A stretch of 20,164 nt of DNA from Thermaceae bacterium (GTDB taxonomy: Bacteria > Deinococcota > Deinococci > Deinococcales > Marinithermaceae): assembly GCA_026989475.1 (NCBI GenBank), contig JALSJG010000110.1, positions 1-20,164 of the forward strand. Reading direction: 5' to 3'. The notes beneath the pieces were generated by a model. That model saw only the letters and a program-made list of their open reading frames with translations, was not told the DNA's origin and made no database searches. The position numbers and the translations under genes were made by a program. Shown piece by piece: positions 5,628 to 15,425 of the stretch (within the stretch, counting starts at the first letter, position 1; every line of letters starts with the position of its first letter).

Positions 5628-7949
5628 ATGAAGCGCGACAAGCATCAATCGGGTGAAGATCAGGCGTTCGATCTGATGCAGGAGGTCGAGTACGGAGCCC
5701 GCGAGCCCCGATCGGCCTGGCAACGCTGGCTGCTGTTCGTGATCGCCGTGGGCTGGAGCGTATTCCAGATCTGGGCGCAGTGGTGGGGAAGGCTCGATGC
5801 CCTCCAGCTCAACCCCATCCACCTCGCCTTTGGCATCGCGCTCGCCTTCCTCGCCTACCCCTCCAAGCGGCCCCGACTGGACCTCCTCCTCCTGGTGCTC
5901 GGTTTGCTGGTCGCGGTAGGATCCTACGTCAGCCTCACGGGCGGGGCCAAGCTGGCCGCCTACCTCGGGGCGGGGGTTGCCATCCTCCTGCTCTGGAGGG
6001 CGGTCTCCCCGCAAGCCCCGCGGGCCTGGATCCCCTGGCTCGACTGGCTCCTCGCCGCCGCTGGCGTGATCGGTTCGCTCTATATCCTGGTCAACTTCTA
6101 TCAAATCGTGGTGATTCAGGGCGGGTATCCCGAGCCCAGGGATCTGTTCATTGGCTCCCTCACCCTATTTGTGCTCACGATCGCGACCGTACGGGTGGTC
6201 GGGCCGGCGCTCCCGATCATCGCCTGGGTGCTGATCGGTTACGCGGCCATGGGACCGGCAGGCATCCTGAAGATCGAGCCTCCGGACGTGCTGTACCTCC
6301 ACTCCGGTTACCAGTGGTCGCAGATCGTCCAGCAGCTCTACCTGACCACCGAGGGAATCTGGGGTACGCCGATCCGGGTCTCGGCCACCTTTGTCTACCT
6401 TTTCGTCCTCTTCGGCGCGCTTTTGGACCGGGCCGGGGCCGGAGAGTTCTTCGTCCGCCTCGCCTACTCCGCGCTCGGCACCTTCCGGGGAGGACCCGCC
6501 AAGGCGGCGGTGGTGGGTAGCATGCTCACCGGCATCATCTCCGGCTCCTCGATCGCCAACGTGGTCACCACCGGCACCTTCACCATCCCGCTGATGAAGC
6601 GGGTGGGCTACCCGCCGGAGAAGGCCGGCGCCACCGAGGTCGCGGCCAGCACCAACGGCCAGCTCATGCCCCCGGTCATGGGCGCGGCCGCGTTTATCAT
6701 GGCCGAGTTCCTGGGCATTCCCTACGCCCAGCTGATCCTCTACGCGGCGGTTCCTGCGATCCTTTCCTACATCGCCCTGTTCTACGTGGTGCACGTGGAG
6801 GCCCTGAAGCTCGGACTCAAGGGGCTCCCGCGCGAGGAGCTGCCCCGTTTCTGGCCCACCTTCTTTTCCGGCGTCCACTACATGCTCCCCGTCGCCTGGT
6901 TGATGTTCGAGCTCATCGGCCTGCGCCACACCCCCGAGCGCAGCGCGCTGAACGCGATGTTCCTCCTGGTGGTGCTGATGCTTTTGCAGCGCTCCCTACC
7001 CGAGCGGCTCGTGCTGCCCGCCGGCCTTGCCGCCTTTGCCGCCGTGGTGGGGCTCTCCACCGCCCTGGGAGTGGATGTCGCGCTCAGCGTGATCTACGTG
7101 GGTCTGATCGCGCTGATCGCGATCGCGGGCTACCGGCTCATCGGACAAGCGACAGCCGAGCTCGCCCGCGGGCTGCGAAGGTTTGCGTCCGATGTGATCG
7201 CCGGGCTCGAGCTCGGGGCCCGCAACATGACCACCATCGCGATCGCCACCGCCTCCGCCGGCATCATCGTCGGTATCGTGACCATGACCAACCTCGGCTA
7301 CGGCCTGACCCAGGTGGTCGAGGCCCTTTCCGGGGGCAATATCATCATCGTCCTGGTGCTTTCGGCGATCGCCTCCCTGATCCTGGGCATGGGGCTTCCC
7401 ACCACCGCCAACTACATCGTGATGGTGACCCTGGTCTTCCCGGTGATCCTCAACCTTTCCCAGGCCGCCTACGAGGCCGGACAGCTGGCAAGCCCCTTCT
7501 TGCCGGTGGCCATCCACCTCTTCGTCTTCTACTTCGGCATCCTGGCCGACGACACTCCGCCGGTGGGACTCGCTGCCTACGCGGCCGCCGCGATCGCCCG
7601 GGCAAACCCGATCCGCACCGGGATCCAGGGTTTCATCTACGACATGCGAACGGCGATCCTACCCTTTATCTTCATCTTTAACCCCGAACTCCTTCTCCTG
7701 AACCTGGAGAGCCCCTGGCACGCGGTCTTCGTGATCTTTACCGGGCTTGTGGGCATGCTCGCCTTCGTCACCGCCACCCAGGGCTACTGGTTGACCTGGA
7801 TGAGCTGGCCCGAGCGCATCCCGGTTCTCGCCGCCTCCTTCCTGTTGCTGAACCCGAACCTGCAAACCGACCTCATTGGATTTGCCATCCTGATCGCCGT
7901 CTACCTGATCCAGCGCACGAAGGCGTTCCGAGGCCGCGCTACCGCTTAG
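5628..7949 (+). CDS. TRAP transporter fused permease (small and large membrane subunits)
   Basis: This is the membrane part of a TAXI-type TRAP transporter, which moves substrate inward using an ion gradient. The 773-residue protein is almost entirely hydrophobic helices. A short acidic cytoplasmic N-terminus precedes the first helix (about residues 34-53) and the family stretch LNPIHLAFGIALAFLAYPSK (about 64-83). The later DctM-like part includes GGPAKAAVVGSMLTGIISGS (about 287-306) and LGMGLPTTANYI near residue 590, typical of the large-subunit transport core. In this class the small (DctQ) and large (DctM) subunits are one chain, as the length shows. The ATG has GAGGTGA upstream. It is probably read from the TAXI promoter through the leaky terminator. 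Its end lies 14 bases from the convergent dehydrogenase gene. Confidence 0.93.
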   Translation: MKRDKHQSGEDQAFDLMQEVEYGAREPRSAWQRWLLFVIAVGWSVFQIWAQWWGRLDALQLNPIHLAFGIALAFLAYPSKRPRLDLLLLVLGLLVAVGSYVSLTGGAKLAAYLGAGVAILLLWRAVSPQAPRAWIPWLDWLLAAAGVIGSLYILVNFYQIVVIQGGYPEPRDLFIGSLTLFVLTIATVRVVGPALPIIAWVLIGYAAMGPAGILKIEPPDVLYLHSGYQWSQIVQQLYLTTEGIWGTPIRVSATFVYLFVLFGALLDRAGAGEFFVRLAYSALGTFRGGPAKAAVVGSMLTGIISGSSIANVVTTGTFTIPLMKRVGYPPEKAGATEVAASTNGQLMPPVMGAAAFIMAEFLGIPYAQLILYAAVPAILSYIALFYVVHVEALKLGLKGLPREELPRFWPTFFSGVHYMLPVAWLMFELIGLRHTPERSALNAMFLLVVLMLLQRSLPERLVLPAGLAAFAAVVGLSTALGVDVALSVIYVGLIALIAIAGYRLIGQATAELARGLRRFASDVIAGLELGARNMTTIAIATASAGIIVGIVTMTNLGYGLTQVVEALSGGNIIIVLVLSAIASLILGMGLPTTANYIVMVTLVFPVILNLSQAAYEAGQLASPFLPVAIHLFVFYFGILADDTPPVGLAAYAAAAIARANPIRTGIQGFIYDMRTAILPFIFIFNPELLLLNLESPWHAVFVIFTGLVGMLAFVTATQGYWLTWMSWPERIPVLAASFLLLNPNLQTDLIGFAILIAVYLIQRTKAFRGRATA

Positions 7950-7963
7950 ACCCGGCCCCCCGC

Positions 7964-9124
7964 TCAGGCGGTGCGAAGGACCGCCCGTCCCACCGGAACC
8001 CGCTCCGGGCAGGGGGCGAAAAGTACCTTGGGAGCCCGACGGCGAAGGGCCGCCCGGAGGGCCTCGCGGTAAGCGGCGAGCGGGTAGGCTTCCCCAACCA
8101 GGCGCTCAAGCCCGGCGAGCGCGGGGAGCAGCGCCACCGCGTCGGCGAAATCCTTTTTGCTGTAGGTATAGCTCCCCACCCAGGTGAGCTCGGAGAACCA
8201 GTGGGGGGAAAAATCGTGTCGCACCTCCCCGGCGGCGCCGAGAAGCAGCACGAGGCCGCCCTCCCTGGCCCCCCAGGCGGCCTCGTCGAGGCTTTTCGCG
8301 CTCCCCGCGGCCTCGATCACCGCGGGATAGCCCCCGCGCCAGACCGGGGGTCCGAGAAGCGGCCGGTAGCGCCGGGCGCCGAAGGCCAAGAACGCGGCCT
8401 CGGTCGAGGGGAAGACCGCGCTCGCCCCGAGCTCGCGGGCGAGCTCGGCCTGGCGGGGATGGCGGGCGACCACGTCGAGCCGGCCGGAAAAGCCGAGTTC
8501 CCTAAGCAGCCGCACCGAAAGCAGCCCGATCGTCCCCGCGCCGATGACCAAAACCGCCTCGGGAAACCCCCGGGGAAAGGCCCGCCGAACCCCCCGAAGG
8601 ACCACCGCCAGCGGCTCGGCGAGCACCGCCCGGGCGTCGGGCACGGCGGCGGGGACCTCGACGAGGCGCTCGGGCCGCGCGAGCAGGTACTCCCCCCAGC
8701 CCCCGGGAAGCTCCTTGTGGTAGCCGAGCATCCCGGGGGCGAGCGCCCCTTCGGCGAGGTTTTCGCAAAGCCCCTCCTCGCCACGCTGGCAGGCGGGGCA
8801 AGGGTCGAGCCCCTTCTCGGCGCAGGCGAGGAGCGGGTTCACCGCCACCCGCGTCCCCCCGTACTCGCCAAGAATCTCGTGGCCGAGCACCGCGGGGAAG
8901 GAGAAAAACGGCGAGAGGCGGGGCGAGTTCTTGCCGTAGAGCAGCGCGAGGTCGGAGCCGCAAACCCCCGATAGCCGCACCCGCACCCGCACGAAGCCGC
9001 CCCCCTCCTCGGGCAGGGGAAGCTCCACGAGCTTTAGGGGCAGCGCCGAAACGGGATAGCGTTTCCCCAAGCTCCGCGCCAGCAGGTAGCGGGGGATGGA
9101 AGGGAAGTAGAGAAGGGCTTTCAT
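7964..9124 (-). CDS. Zinc-dependent medium-chain alcohol/polyol dehydrogenase
   Basis: This is an NAD(P)-dependent MDR-family dehydrogenase of 386 residues; the substrate cannot be read from sequence. Catalytic zinc residues are in place: Cys55 in GVCGSD, His82-Glu83 in LGHE, and Glu170 in LAEP. The Rossmann fold has GAGTIG (195-200). The structural zinc site is slightly unusual: Cys109, Cys112 and Cys120 have normal spacing (C-x2-C-x7-C), but the first cysteine (Cys101) is set seven residues earlier than Cys109 rather than two. I chose the ATG at 9122-9124; a TTG one codon earlier is less likely. The ribosome binding site is weak (GGGGGAG, about 15 bases away). It starts 22 bases after the aldolase stop, so the pair is probably co-transcribed and may act in one pathway. 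Confidence 0.88.
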   Translation of the reverse strand: MKALLYFPSIPRYLLARSLGKRYPVSALPLKLVELPLPEEGGGFVRVRVRLSGVCGSDLALLYGKNSPRLSPFFSFPAVLGHEILGEYGGTRVAVNPLLACAEKGLDPCPACQRGEEGLCENLAEGALAPGMLGYHKELPGGWGEYLLARPERLVEVPAAVPDARAVLAEPLAVVLRGVRRAFPRGFPEAVLVIGAGTIGLLSVRLLRELGFSGRLDVVARHPRQAELARELGASAVFPSTEAAFLAFGARRYRPLLGPPVWRGGYPAVIEAAGSAKSLDEAAWGAREGGLVLLLGAAGEVRHDFSPHWFSELTWVGSYTYSKKDFADAVALLPALAGLERLVGEAYPLAAYREALRAALRRRAPKVLFAPCPERVPVGRAVLRTA

Positions 9125-9146
9125 CAAAAACGCCCGCAGCTCCCCC

Positions 9147-10223
9147 TTAGCTCATCGGCACCTGGGGGATCAGCTTGCCCTCGATGCGCTCGAGGATGTC
9201 GTCGATCGAGCGGCCGGTGATGGTGAGGCCGTGGTTTTTGAGCCCCACCACCGCCCGCGCGGGATCCGGCGCCTCGCGCACCTTCTCGGCTACCGCCGCC
9301 GCCAGCTGGTAGGTGCCGCAGGGGTAGTTGAACTGGGTCGAGGGCACCCCCTCCATCCAGGCGTGTACGTGGATGATCGCCCCCACCTCGGGGTGCTCGC
9401 GGTAGATCATCCAGTGCTCGATCGCGTCCACGCTCACCCGCCTGGGAACGATGTTCGGGGGAACCTGGAGGATCATCGCGTTCTTCTCGGGGTCGTAGTC
9501 CTTGACCATCAGGATGTCGCGGCCGATCTCCCGGAGGTTGGACTTATCCACCCCGGAGGCGCTCATCCAAAAGCGCCGCTCGTCCTTACGGGCGGAGAGG
9601 TTTCCGTAGGAGAGCCCGCCGATGCCATAAAGCCGCTTCACATGGCGCAGGTCCTCCGGCGGCAGGATGGTCTCGATGGGGAAGGGGGCGGGAAGGAGGT
9701 CCCACTCGGCGAGCTTCTTGCCCGCGCGGTAGAGGGCCTCGGTTTTCTCGTCGCCCTGCCAGAGCTCGGGCTCGAGGGTGGGCTCGAAGATGTTGTCGAT
9801 GACCAGAACGCTGCAGGCGATGGGGTTGATGCGGGCGTAGACCCGCTCGAAGAAGTTCTCGCCCTCGGGCTCCATGTAGTGGCCGAGCTCGAGGGTGAGG
9901 AAGTGGGCCCCCTCGCCCGGGGTATAGGCGATCATCATGTTGGAAAGCGCCCGGACCAGGTAGGGATAGAGGGCCTTGATCGGGTCTTCGGGCATCTCGG
10001 GGAGCTCCATGAGGCTCACCACGAAGGTGGCCTTGGCCCGCCTTCGGTAGGGCTTGGGTTTTTCCGGGGTGATGAAGTTGAGCACCAGCCGGGGCGCCTC
10101 GGGCTTTTCCTCGTACCGGTAGCCGTGTTCCAAAAAGACCCGCCTCAACCCTTCGGCAAACGGTACGAGCCCGGGGGTAGGTTCGCCATGAAAGGTGAAG
10201 ACCGCGGCGTCGTTTCGCTCCAT
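9147..10223 (-). CDS. Class II aldolase/adducin-family protein with unassigned N-terminal half
   Basis: Class II aldolases of this type use a divalent metal to cleave or form carbon-carbon bonds in sugar phosphates; relatives also act as epimerases or decarboxylases. The family domain fills roughly residues 190-350: GGLSYGNLSAR (202-212), SASGVDKSNL (221-230), the metal pair H285-V-H287 and His331 in KNHG. The first 185 or so residues match no fold I recognise and make the protein longer (358 residues) than the usual 200-260. The start is the ATG at 10221-10223, with AGGAGG just upstream. The open frame runs further upstream to 10604, but that part lies opposite the VOC gene and shows no protein character. 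The dehydrogenase gene follows directly. The true substrate is unknown. Confidence 0.85.
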   Translation of the reverse strand: MERNDAAVFTFHGEPTPGLVPFAEGLRRVFLEHGYRYEEKPEAPRLVLNFITPEKPKPYRRRAKATFVVSLMELPEMPEDPIKALYPYLVRALSNMMIAYTPGEGAHFLTLELGHYMEPEGENFFERVYARINPIACSVLVIDNIFEPTLEPELWQGDEKTEALYRAGKKLAEWDLLPAPFPIETILPPEDLRHVKRLYGIGGLSYGNLSARKDERRFWMSASGVDKSNLREIGRDILMVKDYDPEKNAMILQVPPNIVPRRVSVDAIEHWMIYREHPEVGAIIHVHAWMEGVPSTQFNYPCGTYQLAAAVAEKVREAPDPARAVVGLKNHGLTITGRSIDDILERIEGKLIPQVPMS

Positions 10224-10277
10224 GCCCGCCTCCTTTACTTCTGGATCTAGTTTACTCCGAACCGCCGTCCCGACCCG

Positions 10278-10283
10278 GATAAT
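10278..10283 (+). promoter_or_regulatory. -10 box for leaderless start of the VOC gene
   Basis: GATAAT matches five of six -10 bases and ends six bases before the GTG at 10290, where transcription would be expected to begin. No ribosome binding site precedes the GTG. A -35 at normal spacing is poor (TTTACT lies 21 bases upstream). The layout suggests a leaderless transcript. Confidence 0.45.
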
Positions 10284-10289
10284 GCGAGC

Positions 10290-10889
10290 GTGGTACCGCG
10301 GGCGGTGCGCATGGTGGGCAATCCCGGGGAGGCGCGGCGCCTCCTTGGAGCCTTTGGCCTCGCCGAGCACGGGGGGGTCTTCTTCGACCCCGAGGGAAAT
10401 GCCCTTTTTTACGTGGAAAGCCCCGAGCCCCCTGGGGCGGTGCTGGTCTGGGAGGGGGCGCCCGGGGTCTTTTACGATCTCGAGGGGAACCTCCACCGCA
10501 CCGACCGACCCCCGAAACCCCGCCCGGGCAGCGGTCCCCGGCTGCTCGGGGTGCTGTACGCGGTGGTGGACCTCGCGGACTCGGTGACCTGGTACCAGGA
10601 GCAAAGGGGGCTCTCCCTCGCCTTTTATGACCCCGCCTCGGACTGGGCCGAGCTCCGGGGGGCGGAGGGCCTCGCCGTGCTCCTCACCTTCGGCGCCGGG
10701 GACGAGCGCCGGGGGGTCGCGGTCTTCGAGGTGGCGGACGCGGCGCGCTGGGTCGAGGAGCTCAGGGACAAGGGGCTCGAGCCCGCCTGGACCCGCAGCA
10801 CCGCCTGGGGTCGGCTTGCCGCCTACGCCGACCCCTTCGGCCAGCCCCTGCTTTTTATCGACCGTAGCGGTAGCGATTCAGGTCCCTAA
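10290..10889 (+). CDS. VOC (glyoxalase/bleomycin-resistance fold) family protein
   Basis: The 199-residue protein contains a VOC-type domain in its C-terminal part (about residues 85-191): LYAVVDLADSVTWYQEQRGL (89-108) and AYADPFGQPLLFID (178-191) are the usual opening and closing strands. An additional stretch of about 75 residues comes first, with DPEGNALFYVES (33-44) resembling the last strands of another VOC module. The metal-binding positions normally filled by His and Glu seem to hold hydrophobic residues, so glyoxalase activity is doubtful; a binding role is possible. The start is uncertain: GTG 10290 fits a leaderless transcript, while ATG 10311 would remove seven residues. Its last 35 bases overlap the end of mltG on the other strand. 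Confidence 0.75.
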   Translation: MVPRAVRMVGNPGEARRLLGAFGLAEHGGVFFDPEGNALFYVESPEPPGAVLVWEGAPGVFYDLEGNLHRTDRPPKPRPGSGPRLLGVLYAVVDLADSVTWYQEQRGLSLAFYDPASDWAELRGAEGLAVLLTFGAGDERRGVAVFEVADAARWVEELRDKGLEPAWTRSTAWGRLAAYADPFGQPLLFIDRSGSDSGP

Positions 10890-11910
10890 GGTGGCCGGCG
10901 AAGGTCTCGTTTAAGTAAAGCTTGCCGCCGGCGTGGAAGAAGTAGAGGTAGGGCTTGCCCTTTGGGGAAAGCCGCCTCGCGTTCAGCACCGAGGCGAGCG
11001 CCGCGCTGCCCGGGTTATTGATCGGCCCCGGGGGCAGGCCCGGGTAGCGGTAGGTGTTGTAGGGGGAGTCGGCCTCGAAGTCGCCGGCGTAGCGGTCGAG
11101 CTCGGGAAGAGCCTTGCCGAGGGCGTAGGCGACGGTAGGGTCGGATTGCAGGGGCATCCCGATCTCGAGGCGGTTTAGGAAGACCCCGGCGATCCAGGGC
11201 ATCTCCTCCTCGCTGCCGGCCTCGGCCTGCACGATCGAGGCGAGCGTCACCCAAGCGTGCACGGAAAGCCCGAGCACGCTGAGCCGGGCCTCCCGCTCGG
11301 GGGTGAGCTCTTTTGCAAAGCGCCGGAGCATGAGCCGGACGATCGCCTCCGGCCCGGTGCCGAGGGGAATTTCGTAGGTGTCGGGAAAGAGGTAGCCCTC
11401 GAGCGTGGGCCCCTCGTCGTAGGGGGGCTTGAGCCCCTCCGGGGGGCGCTCGACGAGCGCCAGGAAGCCCTCGCCGTCGAAACCGGCCTCGCGAAGGCGG
11501 CGGGCGTAGTCCACCGCCCGCCAGCCCTCGGGGAAGGTGAGGCGCACGGTGAGGGGGCGGGGGGCCTCAAGCTCCCGTAGGACCGCGAGCGTGCCCCGCC
11601 CTTCGAGGCGGAAGACCCCGCTTTTGAGCTTTTTCTCTGCCCCGGTCGCCCGGGCAAGGAGGGCAAAGACCCATCCCGAGCGCACGATTCCCTCGTGCTC
11701 GAGCAACGCCCCGATCGCCGCCGCCCCCGCCCCCTCGGGGACGCGAACGATCGCGGTACGCCCGGTGGGGGCGGTGAGGTACCAAAACCCTCCCGCGAGG
11801 GAAGCGAGGAAAGCCGCCAGGAACAAAAACCCCAAAGCCCAGGCGAAGCCGCGACGCCGCCTCCGGGGTGGCGGCAAAGCGGGGAGTACCGGGTAGGGAA
11901 GCCTATCCAT
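10855..11910 (-). CDS. mltG: Endolytic murein transglycosylase MltG
   Basis: MltG cuts newly made glycan strands in the periplasm and is thought to end peptidoglycan polymerisation. The 351-residue protein has an arginine-rich cytoplasmic start, one membrane helix (about residues 22-46), a LysM-like region with FPEGW (126-130), and the YceG catalytic domain. This includes LEGYLFPDTYEIP (170-182), ASIVQAEAG (224-232) with catalytic Glu230, MPLQSDPTV (252-260) and the end motif INNPGSAAL (297-305). The length is normal. Its ATG lies inside the end of ruvX (8-base overlap), a common gene pairing. The 3' end overlaps the convergent VOC gene by 35 bases. Confidence 0.96.
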   Translation of the reverse strand: MDRLPYPVLPALPPPRRRRRGFAWALGFLFLAAFLASLAGGFWYLTAPTGRTAIVRVPEGAGAAAIGALLEHEGIVRSGWVFALLARATGAEKKLKSGVFRLEGRGTLAVLRELEAPRPLTVRLTFPEGWRAVDYARRLREAGFDGEGFLALVERPPEGLKPPYDEGPTLEGYLFPDTYEIPLGTGPEAIVRLMLRRFAKELTPEREARLSVLGLSVHAWVTLASIVQAEAGSEEEMPWIAGVFLNRLEIGMPLQSDPTVAYALGKALPELDRYAGDFEADSPYNTYRYPGLPPGPINNPGSAALASVLNARRLSPKGKPYLYFFHAGGKLYLNETFAGHLRDLNRYRYGR

Positions 11911-12310
11911 GCCGGGTCAGGTACCCTTCGAGCAAGAGGACGGCGGAGAGCTCGTCGAGCTTGCCCTTCTCGCGGCGGAGGCGGCGGGGGGCGCCCCTGA
12001 GCCGTTGGGCCGCCGCCTGGGTGGTGAAGCGCTCGTCCTCGTAGACCACCTCGAAACCCCGTCGCCTAAGCGCCTCGCCGAGCCCCCGGACTCGCGCCGC
12101 CTCGGGCCCCTCCTCGCCGCCCGTCCTTAAGGGAAGCCCCACCACCACCCGGCGCGCACCCTCCTCCTCGAGCCAGCGGGCAAGGGCCTCCAGGTCCTCC
12201 TCGAACCCCTTTCGCACCAGGTAGCCGCGACCGAAGGCGAAAGGGCGCCCAAGCTCGCCCACCGCCCGGCCGATCCGCGCCTCCCCGACGTCGAGCGCCG
12301 CCACCTTCAC
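11903..12310 (-). CDS. ruvX: Putative Holliday junction resolvase / pre-16S rRNA nuclease RuvX (YqgF)
   Basis: YqgF/RuvX proteins have an RNase H-like fold. They have been linked to Holliday junction resolution and to maturation of the 16S rRNA 5' end. Visible are VAALDVGEARIGRAVG with the first catalytic Asp (about residues 3-18), VVVGLPLRTGG (about 58-68), YEDERFTT (about 93-100) and KLDELSAVLLLEGYL near the C-terminus. The open frame extends upstream to 12430, but that part has no family character and lies opposite the DUF4388 gene. The GTG at 12308-12310 gives 135 residues, normal for the family; a second GTG two codons later is an alternative. A -10-like box lies seven bases upstream of it. 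mltG follows with an 8-base overlap. Confidence 0.92.
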   Translation of the reverse strand: MKVAALDVGEARIGRAVGELGRPFAFGRGYLVRKGFEEDLEALARWLEEEGARRVVVGLPLRTGGEEGPEAARVRGLGEALRRRGFEVVYEDERFTTQAAAQRLRGAPRRLRREKGKLDELSAVLLLEGYLTRHG

Positions 12311-12317
12311 CGCCTTG

Positions 12318-12323
12318 ATGGTA
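12318..12323 (-). promoter_or_regulatory. -10-like box just upstream of ruvX
   Basis: On the minus strand TACCAT (four of six consensus bases) ends seven bases before the GTG start of ruvX. No good -35 is seen. It may drive a leaderless ruvX-mltG transcript. The match alone is weak; the repeated layout at other genes here raises its likelihood. Confidence 0.3.
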
Positions 12324-12354
12324 TCAGCGCACAGGGTGAGGAAGGAAAAGGACG

Positions 12355-12360
12355 TAGACT
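12355..12360 (+). promoter_or_regulatory. -10 box for leaderless start of the DUF4388 gene
   Basis: TAGACT (four of six consensus bases) ends eight bases before the ATG at 12369. No ribosome binding site lies at normal distance. With the ruvX box at 12318-12323 this forms a back-to-back promoter pair. Confidence 0.35.
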
Positions 12361-12671
12361 CGAACTGGATGCTAAGCGGGAACCTGCGTGACCTGCCCTT
12401 CCCTTCGCTCTTGCGAGCCCTCGTGGGCAAGACGGGGGTGCTCGAGCTCTGGTCGCTCGAAAACGGAGCCCGCTACACCCTCTACCTAAAGCGCGGCGAG
12501 ATCCGCTGCCTTGAGGGCGAACAGGGATTCCTCGACCAGGACCAGGCCAAACGGGTCCTAAAAGCGCTCTTTACCGCGCAAACGGGGGCCTTTGAGTTTG
12601 TCGCCAAGGAGGACTTCCCAACCCCCTGCCGGCCCGCCTTCCGCTGGCCGGTGGAGCGGGTGGTGCGGTCC

Positions 12672-15368
<2,697 letters not shown>

Positions 15369-15376
15369 CAGGCCGG

Positions 15377-15382
15377 ATTATA
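15377..15382 (-). promoter_or_regulatory. Consensus -10 box for leaderless alaS transcript
   Basis: On the minus strand a perfect TATAAT ends eight bases before the alaS ATG. No Shine-Dalgarno sequence lies between. The -35 region is not recognisable. Confidence 0.6.
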
Positions 15383-15413
15383 GCCGTTCTCGGCCTTTTC
15401 ACCGGGGATCGGG

Positions 15414-15419
15414 TAGGCT
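15414..15419 (+). promoter_or_regulatory. -10 box for leaderless ABC permease transcript
   Basis: TAGGCT ends six bases before the GTG at 15426, where transcription would begin. No ribosome binding site precedes the GTG. Together with the alaS box this makes two divergent start sites within a 57-base gap. Confidence 0.45.
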
Positions 15420-15425
15420 CGGGGC

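Noticed and set aside
10249..10254. TAAACT on the minus strand as a -10 box for the aldolase gene
   Set aside because: Only four of six bases match and no -35 is seen; too weak to list, though a promoter must lie near here.
10224..10604. N-terminal extension of the aldolase frame by 127 codons
   Set aside because: It lies opposite the VOC gene, shows no protein character, and a strong ribosome binding site precedes the inner ATG at 10223.
12311..12430. N-terminal extension of ruvX by 40 codons
   Set aside because: RuvX proteins begin just before the first catalytic Asp; the extension lies opposite the DUF4388 gene and its promoter.
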